DNA of 64,000 nt from Oscillospiraceae bacterium. Lineage in GTDB: Bacteria; Bacillota; Clostridia; Oscillospirales; Acutalibacteraceae. How positions within the stretch are numbered: position 1 is the stretch's first letter; every line of letters starts with the position of its first letter. Shown piece after piece: positions 56,333 to 64,000 of this stretch. Below the pieces are notes generated by a model. The model made no database searches, was not told where the DNA came from, and saw only the letters and a list, made by a program, of their open reading frames with translations. The DNA lies in NCBI GenBank assembly GCA_031261445.1, contig JAISJQ010000044.1, positions 1-64,000 of the forward strand, written 5' to 3'. The position numbers and the translations under genes are program-made.

Positions 56333-56597
56333 ACAATTGACAATGAACAATGTACAATTGTCGTAGGGGCTTTTCTGTGCTCGCCCGCTGATTCTCACAA
56401 ACACAGCGGGCGGCAGGTTGCCGCCCCTACAGAATGCGGACGCATCATCGGTATGTACCTGTAGGGGCGCACGCCCCGCCTGTGCCCTGCGGGTATGCAC
56501 CCGCTGAACCCCCAGAAACACTATGATTCCCCCGCGGGCGACCGAGGACGGTCGCCCCTACAGGCAATTGTTCATTGTCAATTGTTAATTGTTAATT
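56327..56597. repeat. Composite element: ACAATTG heptad arrays in inverted orientation flanking four REP-like hairpins
   Basis: CAATGA+4 heptads at 56327-56361; hairpins GTAGGGGCTTTTCTGTGCTCGCCCGCTG, CAGCGGGCGGCAGGTTGCCGCCCCTAC, GTAGGGGCGCACGCCCCGCCTGTGCCCTGCGGGT, GGGCGACCGAGGACGGTCGCCCCTAC; inverted array 56564-56597. Confidence 0.92.
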
Positions 56598-57665
56598 GAT
56601 AAACATGCAGTCGCCGAACGAAAAGAATCGGTATTGTTCCCGCACGGCCTCGGCGTAAGCCGCCAGCGTTTCCTTGCGCCCCAGCAGGGCGCTCACCAGC
56701 ATGATCAGCGTGCTCTGCGGCAGATGAAAGTTTGTCAGTAGCCCATCAATCACGCGGAACTCGTAGCCCGGATAGATGAAAATATCGGTCCAGCCTTCGG
56801 CAGAAGGCAGAGGGGAGAGGGGAGAGGACAGATTTTGCCCGCTCTGCTCTCTGCCTTCTGACATCTGCCCTCTGCTTTCTAAAGTGCGGCAACAGGTTGT
56901 GCCAACGGCAATCACGCGGCCGCCGGCGGCTTTGGTTTCGTCAATGGCCTTTGCGGTTTCGGGCGGGATGCTGTACCACTCGCTGTGCATGTGGTGTGCC
57001 TCTATGCTTTCCGCCTTGACGGGGCGGAATGTCCCCAGCCCCACGTGCAACGTGATGGTCGCCACGCGCACGCCCTTGGCGCGTAGTGCGTCCAGCAGCT
57101 CAGGCGTGAAGTGCAAGCCCGCCGTGGGTGCGGCGGCAGAGCCCAGTGCCCGCGCGTAGACCGTCTGGTAGCGACTCTTTTCGCGCAGCTTTTCGGTGAT
57201 ATACGGCGGTAGCGGCATCTCGCCCAGCGCATCGAGCACTTCCAGAAACTGGTCGCTGTAGGAAAAATGCACCACGCGGTTGCCGTCCGCCTGCACTTCA
57301 CGCACTTCGGCGTGTAGCGTATGGTCGGCATCACCAAACACAAAGCGTGCCCCCGCCTTGGCGCGTCTGCCGGGTTTGGTGAGGCATTCCCAGTTATCCC
57401 CACCCAAATCGCGCAGGAGCAGCAGCTCCATGGGCGAACCCGTCTTCTCGCTGACGCCCAAAAGCCGGGCGGGCATCACCTTGCTGTCGTTGAGCACCAA
57501 ACAGTCGCCCGCGTGCAGTGCGTCCACAATGTCGCGGAAGTGGCCGTGCCGCCACGCGCCCGTGGTCTTGTCCAGCAGCATCATCCGTGCGCCATCGCGG
57601 CGTTCGGTGGGGTGCTGGGCAATCAGCTCTGGCGGCAAAAAATAATCAAAATCGCGCGTTTGCAT
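56592..57665 (-). CDS. queA: tRNA preQ1(34) S-adenosylmethionine ribosyltransferase-isomerase
   Basis: [81 protein letters not shown]. Confidence 0.95.
   Translation of the reverse strand: MQTRDFDYFLPPELIAQHPTERRDGARMMLLDKTTGAWRHGHFRDIVDALHAGDCLVLNDSKVMPARLLGVSEKTGSPMELLLLRDLGGDNWECLTKPGRRAKAGARFVFGDADHTLHAEVREVQADGNRVVHFSYSDQFLEVLDALGEMPLPPYITEKLREKSRYQTVYARALGSAAAPTAGLHFTPELLDALRAKGVRVATITLHVGLGTFRPVKAESIEAHHMHSEWYSIPPETAKAIDETKAAGGRVIAVGTTCCRTLESRGQMSEGREQSGQNLSSPLSPLPSAEGWTDIFIYPGYEFRVIDGLLTNFHLPQSTLIMLVSALLGRKETLAAYAEAVREQYRFFSFGDCMFIN
56798..56875 (-). repeat. In-frame CAGAGGA heptad palindrome inside queA
   Basis: Minus strand: GCAGAGG GCAGATG TCAGAAG GCAGAGA GCAGAGC-GGGCAAAA-TCTGTCC TCTCCCC TCTCCCC TCTGCCT TCTGCCG (78 nt = 26 codons). 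Confidence 0.9.
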
Positions 57666-57785
57666 GGGTGCTCCTGTTCTAGATACTAGATTTTTGAAAC
57701 AAAACGTTTTTGTCGTCCTTGTTGTCGTCCTTGTTAAAGAAGAGAAGAAAGGTATTGGCGCAGAATCTAACATCTAGCATCTAGG

Positions 57786-57814
57786 TTGACTTTTCGCGTG
57801 AATACTGGTACAAT
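57786..57814 (+). promoter_or_regulatory. Promoter TTGACT-17-TACAAT upstream of asd
   Basis: Consensus-like boxes with 17-bp spacer. Confidence 0.65.
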
Positions 57815-57885
57815 ATTATATCGCGTTTCGCGCGAGAATACAAGAGACCCTCTGGGCATATACATCAATAAAGGGGAATGACACT

Positions 57886-58971
57886 GTGAAAAAGTTCAAC
57901 GTAGGCATTATCGGCGCAACCGGGATGGTGGGGCAACGCTTCGCTACGCTTTTGGCGGAGCACCCTTGGTTCAACGTGACCCTGCTGGCGGCCAGCCCCC
58001 GCAGCCGTGGGAAGACATACCGCGAGGCGCTGGGTCCCCGCTGGAGTATGACACAGCCACTGCCCGAAAAACTGGCTTCTTTGGTGCTCTATGATGCCAC
58101 GGCGGACATCGCGGAAATTACGCGCCAGGTGGACTTTGTCTTCTGCGCCGTGGATATGCCCAAAGCCGAAATCCGTGCGCTGGAGGAAGCCTATGCCAAG
58201 GCGGAGTGCCCGGTCATCAGCAACAACAGTGCCCACCGCTTCACGCCGGACGTCCCCATGATCGTCCCCGAACTCAACGCCGACCACTCTGGGATCATCC
58301 CCGCCCAGCGTGCCCGTTTGGGCACAAAGCGCGGCTTTGTGGCGGTCAAGTCCAACTGCTCCCTCCAAAGCTACGTCCCCGCGCTCTTCCCGCTCCATGC
58401 AGGGTACGGCGTGCAGGACGTGCTCGTGTGTACCTATCAGGCCATCAGCGGCGCGGGCAAAACCTTTGCCACTTGGCCAGAGATGGTGGACAACGTCATC
58501 CCCTTCATCGGTGGCGAAGAAGAGAAAAGCGAGCAAGAGCCGCTGAAAATCTGGGGCAGCATCGTGGGGGACGAGATCGTCCCCGCCGCCGCGCCGCGCT
58601 TCACCGCCCAGTGCATCCGCGTCCCGGCCAGCGATGGCCACCTAGCCGCCGTGTTCGTGCGCTTCAAAAACAAGCCCACCCGTGAGCAGATTCTCGCCCA
58701 CTGGGCGGCGTTCTCTGGCATTCCCCAAGCGGCGGGGTTGCCCAGCGCACCAAAGCAATTCCTGCACTACTTTGCCGAGGACAATCTGCCGCAAACGCGC
58801 CTCCAGCGCGACCTAGAGGGCGGCATGGCCGTCAGCGTTGGTCGCCTGCGCGAAGACAGCCAGTACGACTACAAGTTCGTGTGCCTGAGCCACAACACCC
58901 TGCGCGGCGCGGCAGGCGGCGCAGTGCTCATGGCAGAACTGCTGGCCTACCAAGGCTACTTAGATCAATGA
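57886..58971 (+). CDS. asd: Aspartate-semialdehyde dehydrogenase
   Basis: GIIGATGMVGQRFATLLAEHPWF, SNCSLQSYVPAL, GAGKTF. Confidence 0.93.
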   Translation: MKKFNVGIIGATGMVGQRFATLLAEHPWFNVTLLAASPRSRGKTYREALGPRWSMTQPLPEKLASLVLYDATADIAEITRQVDFVFCAVDMPKAEIRALEEAYAKAECPVISNNSAHRFTPDVPMIVPELNADHSGIIPAQRARLGTKRGFVAVKSNCSLQSYVPALFPLHAGYGVQDVLVCTYQAISGAGKTFATWPEMVDNVIPFIGGEEEKSEQEPLKIWGSIVGDEIVPAAAPRFTAQCIRVPASDGHLAAVFVRFKNKPTREQILAHWAAFSGIPQAAGLPSAPKQFLHYFAEDNLPQTRLQRDLEGGMAVSVGRLREDSQYDYKFVCLSHNTLRGAAGGAVLMAELLAYQGYLDQ

Positions 58972-59021
58972 ACAATTAACAATTTACAATGAACAATTGT
59001 TGATTCAGAAATGAGGTTTTT

Positions 59022-59912
59022 ATGGCAAAGCAACCCATTTTCAGCGGGGCGGGCGTTGCGATTGTGACACCGTTTGACGCGGACAATCGCATCAACTACC
59101 CCGTCTTCCAAAAGCTCATCGATTGGCAAATCGCGCAGGGCACGGATGCCATCATCGTCTGCGGCACAACGGGCGAGAGCCCCACGCTCACCCATGTGGA
59201 GCATTCGGAGCTCATCCGCCAGTGCGTGCAGTACGTGGGCGGGCGCGTGCCCGTGATTGCGGGTACGGGCAGCAACGACACGGCCTTCGGGCTGAAGCTG
59301 AGCAACGAAGCCGAACGCGATGGCGTGGACGGCCTGCTCATGGTCACGCCGTACTACAACAAGACCAGCCAGCAGGGGCTCGTTGACCACTTCACCTATC
59401 TGGCCGACCGCGTCAGCACGCCCATTATCCTCTATAACGTGCCCTCCCGCACGGGGCTGAACATCCAGCCGGCGACGTATCAGGCGCTCAGCGCCCACAA
59501 AAACATCAACGCCGCCAAAGAGGCAAACGGCGATGTCTCCTCCTTGGCGCAGACCGCCGCCCTGTGTGGCGATGAGCTGGTGCTCTATTCCGGCAACGAC
59601 GACCAAATCGTGCCCTTCATGAGTTTGGGCGCGGCGGGTGTGATTTCCGTGCTCTCCAACGTCGTGCCCAAAACCGCGCACGACATCGCCGCCGCCGCCT
59701 TGGCGGGGGACTACAAAACCGCCGCCGCGTTACAGCTTGGCAACCTAGACTTGTGCACCGATCTCTTCGCGGACGTGAACCCTGTCCCCGTGAAAGAGGC
59801 GCTGAACCTGATGGGTTGGGGCGTGGGCGACTGCCGCCTGCCGCTGACGAAAATCGGCGACGGGGCACGCGAAAAACTGCTGCGTGCGCTCAAAAATCAC
59901 CAACTGATTTAA
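59022..59912 (+). CDS. dapA: 4-hydroxy-tetrahydrodipicolinate synthase
   Basis: GTTGESPTL, YYNKTSQQGL, YNVPSRTGLNI, AAKEANGD. Confidence 0.96.
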   Translation: MAKQPIFSGAGVAIVTPFDADNRINYPVFQKLIDWQIAQGTDAIIVCGTTGESPTLTHVEHSELIRQCVQYVGGRVPVIAGTGSNDTAFGLKLSNEAERDGVDGLLMVTPYYNKTSQQGLVDHFTYLADRVSTPIILYNVPSRTGLNIQPATYQALSAHKNINAAKEANGDVSSLAQTAALCGDELVLYSGNDDQIVPFMSLGAAGVISVLSNVVPKTAHDIAAAALAGDYKTAAALQLGNLDLCTDLFADVNPVPVKEALNLMGWGVGDCRLPLTKIGDGAREKLLRALKNHQLI

Positions 59913-59985
59913 CATGACACAGGGGCAGGCGGTCTGCGCTTGCCCCGAAAAAGGTTCGGCAAGGAATTGGAAAGAAGGAAACTCC

Positions 59986-60732
59986 ATGGTGGACATTCTG
60001 CTGTGCGGTTGCGGCGGCAAAATGGGGCGCGTGGTGGCGGGGCTCGCCGCCGGGCGGGACGATGTGCGCATTCTGGCGGGCATCGATGTGGCGCAGGACA
60101 AGTCCCAGCCCTTCCCGGTGTATGCCACGGCCGCCGCGTTCACGGGCAAGGCGGACGTGATCATCGACTTCTCCCACCCCAGCGGTTTGGCGGGTTTGCT
60201 GGAGTACGCCGTGTCCACCCGCACCCCGGCGGTCATCTGCACCACGGGTCTGACCGATGCGCAAATCGCGCTCATCAAGCGCACAGCGGAGCGCATCCCC
60301 GTGTTTTTCAGCGCGAACATGAGTTTGGGCGTGAACCTCTTGCGGGCACTGGCCGTGCGTGCGGCCCAGGTGCTCGGCGGCGCGTATGACATCGAAATCC
60401 TCGAAGAGCACCACAACCAAAAAGTCGATGCCCCCAGCGGCACGGCGCTCATGCTGGCCGACGCCATCCACAGCGTTTTGCCCCAGACGCACTATGTTTA
60501 CGACCGCTCACAAAAAAGAGAGAAGCGCGATGGGCACGAAATCGGCATTTCGGCCATCCGCGGCGGCACAATTGTGGGCGAACACACCGTGATTTTCGCT
60601 GGGCATAGCGAAGTGCTGCGCCTGTCGCATTCGGCGCAGAGCAAGGAGCTCTTCGCGGCCGGTGCACTACGCGCGGCGGTGTTTTTGCACAGGCAAAAGC
60701 CCGGGCTCTATGACATGAACGACTTGATTTGA
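59986..60732 (+). CDS. dapB: 4-hydroxy-tetrahydrodipicolinate reductase
   Basis: GCGGKMGRVVAGLA, IDFSHPSGL, CTTGLTDAQ, EEHHNQKVDAPSGTAL. Confidence 0.96.
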   Translation: MVDILLCGCGGKMGRVVAGLAAGRDDVRILAGIDVAQDKSQPFPVYATAAAFTGKADVIIDFSHPSGLAGLLEYAVSTRTPAVICTTGLTDAQIALIKRTAERIPVFFSANMSLGVNLLRALAVRAAQVLGGAYDIEILEEHHNQKVDAPSGTALMLADAIHSVLPQTHYVYDRSQKREKRDGHEIGISAIRGGTIVGEHTVIFAGHSEVLRLSHSAQSKELFAAGALRAAVFLHRQKPGLYDMNDLI

Positions 60733-60770
60733 ATCGAGCGCGAGCGAGCACAACCACGAAGGAGAACAGC

Positions 60771-61226
60771 ATGAGCACATTCAACATCAGCGCACGCGAG
60801 AGCGTGACCGTCATTTCTCTGAGCGATTGCCCAGCGGGGGCGACATTTTTGGCGGAGGTCTTTGGGCGCTTCGCGGACAGCGTGAACGTGGACATGATTG
60901 CGCTCACGCCCGGCAGCAGTGGCTGCACGGCGGTGTCGTTCACGCTGGACACCGAGCAGTTCGCGCCCGCGTTGGCCACCACGGGGGCGCTGCAAAAGGA
61001 GTACCCGACACTCAAAGTGAGCGTCAGCACGGGCTACACCAAAATCACCGTGGGCAGCGCGGCCATGGAGGACGCCAAGGGCGTGGCGGCGCAGGTGTTC
61101 GCGCTGGTGGAGCGCGTGGGCGCGGACCTGCGCATGGTCACCACCGCGCTCACGGAGATCAGCCTCCTTGTGCCCGAAGCGGACGCCACGGTGACCATCG
61201 CCGCGCTTGGTGTCCTGAAGGCGTGA
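60771..61226 (+). CDS. Stand-alone ACT-domain protein resembling aspartokinase regulatory domain
   Basis: Two ACT-like halves (VTVISLSDCPAGATFLAEVFGRFADSVNVDMIALTP; YTKITVGSAAMEDAKGVAAQVFALVERVGADLRMVTTALTEISLLVPEADA) without kinase domain. Confidence 0.75.
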   Translation: MSTFNISARESVTVISLSDCPAGATFLAEVFGRFADSVNVDMIALTPGSSGCTAVSFTLDTEQFAPALATTGALQKEYPTLKVSVSTGYTKITVGSAAMEDAKGVAAQVFALVERVGADLRMVTTALTEISLLVPEADATVTIAALGVLKA

Positions 61227-61987
61227 GCACATTTTTACTCTCCCTGTGCTTTGATGGCACGGACTATCACGGCTGGCAGGTGCAGGATAACGCCGTGAGC
61301 GTGCAGGGGACGCTCCACCGCGCCTTGCGGGTGCTTGATGAGACCGCGCCCATCCCGCGCGGCTGCTCCCGGACGGACGCAGGCGTGCACGCGCGTATCT
61401 TCTGCTGCACCGTGCGCACAGAGCGCGTGTGGGAAACGGACGCGCTCGTGCGTGCACTGAACGGCAACCTGCCCCGCAGCATTCGCGTACTGTCGGCGCA
61501 GCCCGTTCCCGCGACCTTCCACCCGCAGTACGACTGTCTGGGCAAGCAGTACGCGTACCAAATCTGGAATGGCGCAGTCGAAAACCCCTTTTTGTTGCGC
61601 TATGCGCATTGGGAACGCCGAGCGCTGGATGCGGAGCAACTCAGCCAGCTGGCTCAGCCACTCATCGGCGCGCACGATTTCGCGGCGTTCTGCGCGGCGG
61701 GCGGCGAGACCAAAAGCACCGTGCGCACCATCACCCGCGCCGACTTTGCCCGCCGGGGCGACCTGGTGACCTTCACCGTGGCGGCCGACGGCTTCCTCTA
61801 CAACATGGTGCGCATTCTCGCCGGGACGCTCCTGCAGGCGCACTTGCAGCCCGACAAAGTGGGGGACATCCGCACGATTTTGGCCTCTGGAAAGCGAGAG
61901 AACGCGGGGGTTACTCTGCCGCCGCAAGGGCTGTTTTTAGAAAAAGTCTGCTATCTGCAGGGCAACTACGAGGGAGGGCACGTGTGA
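61223..61987 (+). CDS. truA: tRNA pseudouridine(38-40) synthase TruA (GTG start)
   Basis: LSLCFDGTDYHGWQVQDNAVSVQGTLHRAL, RTDAGVHAR, FLYNMVRILAGTLL; 4-bp overlap with ACT gene. Confidence 0.95.
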   Translation: MSTFLLSLCFDGTDYHGWQVQDNAVSVQGTLHRALRVLDETAPIPRGCSRTDAGVHARIFCCTVRTERVWETDALVRALNGNLPRSIRVLSAQPVPATFHPQYDCLGKQYAYQIWNGAVENPFLLRYAHWERRALDAEQLSQLAQPLIGAHDFAAFCAAGGETKSTVRTITRADFARRGDLVTFTVAADGFLYNMVRILAGTLLQAHLQPDKVGDIRTILASGKRENAGVTLPPQGLFLEKVCYLQGNYEGGHV

Positions 61988-63081
61988 AAAAGATCCAGAA
62001 AAAAGATCTGCCCCGCGTGGTGGGCTTTTCCATTGCGGGGCTCATTGTGTTGACGCTACTGATTTTGACGATTCGCAGCGACGGCGGCGGCTTTGCGCAA
62101 TTGTTCCCGCAGGAGGAAGGCGTGGGCTTCCCCTATGACGCGGGGACGGCCGCCCTGCGCCTGTTGCCGCAAGCGCGTGGCGTGGAAATCCTCAGCGCGG
62201 ACGGCGTGACACTGCTGGACAAAAAAGGTGAGGAACTCTACACCCGCCGCTTGGATTACACCGACCTCATCGCCGCCTCCGCAGAGGGACGCACATTGGT
62301 GGCCAACCGCGTGGACGGGCGGTATTTTCTGCATAACGCAAAAAAAAAGCTCTTCGAGGGCACGCTCACGCGCCCCGTCACCTCCGTGGCCGTCAGCCGA
62401 AAACAGGCGGCACTGGTGAGCCAAACAGCCGCCGGGCTCTCGCGCGTGGAGGTGCTGGATGAAGACGGCGCGGTGGTGTTCACCTGGGAAACGCGGGAGG
62501 GGCGCATTGTCTCGGCGGCGCTCTCGCCCAACGACAAACTGCTGTGTATCGCGCTCCTGCGCGTGTCGGAAGGGGAGCGCAGTGGCAGTGTGCACACGTT
62601 CAACCTCAAAAAGAACACGGAGCAAAGCACGTGGGAGTTGCCGCTCGATACCCCCCTGCGCGTGGGCTTTACGGCGCAAAATCGCCCGTATTTCCTGACG
62701 GATCACGCGCTCCAGTGGGCGAACCAAAACGAGGCGCTAGAGGGCGTGGCGTTCAACACCGACACCCTAGAGCGCTTTGCGTTTGCGCCCGGCGGACAAG
62801 CCGCGCTGATTTTGCGCGGGGCGGACGGCGCACAGCGATTGGTGGTCTATAGCAGCAAAGGCGCACTGGCTTGGGAGAAGCCTTGCGGCGCGGCGGACGG
62901 CTTGGCGACAGACGGCGAGCACACCGTGCTCTTGGCGGAGAAAACGCTCACGCTCTATGACAAAGTCGGGCAGGTGCTGGGGATGGCGGACGCGGGCGAA
63001 GCACTCGACACGCTGTGCGTCAGCGGCAAAACGGTCTATGGGCTCACGGTCTCGGGCGTGGTGGTGTCGTTTGTGTTTTGA
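61984..63081 (+). CDS. Membrane-anchored beta-propeller-like protein (DUF5711-like; GTG start)
   Basis: N-terminal TM VVGFSIAGLIVLTLLILTI then repeated beta-blade-like segments; 4-bp overlap with truA. Confidence 0.65.
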   Translation: MKKIQKKDLPRVVGFSIAGLIVLTLLILTIRSDGGGFAQLFPQEEGVGFPYDAGTAALRLLPQARGVEILSADGVTLLDKKGEELYTRRLDYTDLIAASAEGRTLVANRVDGRYFLHNAKKKLFEGTLTRPVTSVAVSRKQAALVSQTAAGLSRVEVLDEDGAVVFTWETREGRIVSAALSPNDKLLCIALLRVSEGERSGSVHTFNLKKNTEQSTWELPLDTPLRVGFTAQNRPYFLTDHALQWANQNEALEGVAFNTDTLERFAFAPGGQAALILRGADGAQRLVVYSSKGALAWEKPCGAADGLATDGEHTVLLAEKTLTLYDKVGQVLGMADAGEALDTLCVSGKTVYGLTVSGVVVSFVF

Positions 63082-63122
63082 TGTCCCATCGGGGCGAACA
63101 TTGAGAAAAGGAGGCGGATAAA

Positions 63123-63734
63123 GTGCCAAAATTCGGACTTTTCGGCGGGAGCTTTGATCCGCCGCATATCGGACACCTGCGCTTGGCCGTGGCGGCGGCC
63201 AACGACTTGGGACTAGAGCGCGTGTTCATTGTGCCCAGCGGGCAGTCCCCCGGCAAGCACACCTCCTTTGCGGACGACTACGACCGCTTGCTCATGTGCC
63301 AGATGACCTTTGGCGGGGTGGACGACCGCTTTTGCGTGGACGATCGCGAAATTCGCCGTGGCGGCGTGAGCTACACCATCGACACCCTGCAGGAGCTACA
63401 GGAGGAATACGCCAGCAACATGGATGCCAGCAAATCGTGGTACATCATCGCGGGTGCGGACTGTCTGGAGCATTTTCACTCTTGGCATGAGTACCGCAAA
63501 ATCCTGAAGCTGGCCACGCTGGCCATCGCCCGGCGGGAACAGGGCGGAGCGCCCTTTAAGCACGCCGGGCTCAGCCCCACAGAGCGCGGACGCGTGCGCT
63601 TTATCGACGTAGAACCCACGGTGGTCAGCTCCACCGAAGTGCGCAGCGCGATTTTGGGCGGCGGCGCGTGGACACCGCTGGTCACCACCGCCGTGGCGGA
63701 ATTTATCCAGACGCAGGAGTTATACGCGGGCTAG
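63123..63734 (+). CDS. nadD: Nicotinate-nucleotide adenylyltransferase (GTG start)
   Basis: FGGSFDPPHIGHLRLA, VPSGQSPGKH, STEVRSAI. Confidence 0.95.
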   Translation: MPKFGLFGGSFDPPHIGHLRLAVAAANDLGLERVFIVPSGQSPGKHTSFADDYDRLLMCQMTFGGVDDRFCVDDREIRRGGVSYTIDTLQELQEEYASNMDASKSWYIIAGADCLEHFHSWHEYRKILKLATLAIARREQGGAPFKHAGLSPTERGRVRFIDVEPTVVSSTEVRSAILGGGAWTPLVTTAVAEFIQTQELYAG

Positions 63735-63845
63735 CAGAGGACAGATATCAGAGGACAGAGTGCAGAGTTGCGCCCGAAAATCTGTCTTCTGCTCTCTGAC
63801 CTCTGCATTCTGTACAGCGGACGCGCAGGGGCGCGCGCCCCTACA
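63732..63845. repeat. CAGAGGA heptad palindrome starting at the nadD stop, plus REP hairpin
   Basis: TAGCAGAGGACAGATATCAGAGGACAGAGTGCAGAG-TTGCGCCCGAAAA-TCTGTCTTCTGCTCTCTGACCTCTGCATTCTG; CAGCGGACGCGCAGGGGCGCGCGCCCCTAC. Confidence 0.9.
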
Positions 63846-63883
63846 TAATGTTTATGAGATGCTCGTGGGAATCACAAAAACGC

Positions 63884-63912
63884 TTGACATGTTTTGTGAA
63901 GTGTGTTATACT
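63884..63912 (+). promoter_or_regulatory. Promoter TTGACA-17-TATACT
   Basis: Perfect -35, near-perfect -10. Confidence 0.8.
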
Positions 63913-63954
63913 CATGTTAACAGCTCAAGCGAAACGATGAAAGGGGGTCTTGGC

Positions 63955-64000
63955 ATGTTGGATGCATTGTCTCTGTTGGCAGATGCCCTGGCCGGTGCGG
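63955..64000 (+). CDS. Start of an ORF truncated by window end (MLDALSLLADALAGA...)
   Basis: SD GAAAGGGGG and strong promoter upstream. Confidence 0.45.
   Translation, partial: MLDALSLLADALAGA

Overview
This 64 kb, GC-rich, gene-dense bacterial window reads like an Oscillospirales/Clostridia-type chromosome (inference from gene content; taxonomy not tested). It has about 45 protein-coding genes and no tRNA, rRNA, CRISPR array, transposase or phage module that I can recognise. Housekeeping genes include asnS, trmFO, cinA, pcrA, uvrC, ftsK, tig-clpP-clpX, alr, ruvB, queA, asd-dapA-dapB, truA and nadD. Other genes include an ECF sigma/membrane partner pair, a class-B-like sortase with a low-complexity cytoplasmic tail, an ABC exporter, a CadA/ZntA-like ATPase with an ArsR/SmtB regulator, PaaK, GH28, an M14 peptidase and several tiny ORFs. 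Two things stand out. (1) An eight-gene tract (46.6-56.3 kb) reads as a CDP-3,6-dideoxyhexose / branched-chain (yersiniose-like) sugar cluster: B12-type radical SAM, RfbF, RfbG, E1/RfbH, a TPP-dependent YerE-like enzyme, SDR, GT2 and a TylF-like methyltransferase. (2) A dense two-layer intergenic repeat system. One layer is GTAG-footed REP-like hairpins (GTAGGGG-stem-CCCGCTG) whose stems differ from copy to copy. The other is degenerate heptanucleotide arrays in at least five sequence families (TAGTGAA, ACAATGA, CAGAGGA, TGAGGAT, TAGATGT). The arrays repeatedly contain or abut the stop codon of the upstream gene, and one sits in frame inside queA as an exact 78-nt insert. trmFO and cinA appear to start at near-cognate codons (AUA and ACG), which the supplied ORF track misses. 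All calls come from reading the sequence; no database search was run.
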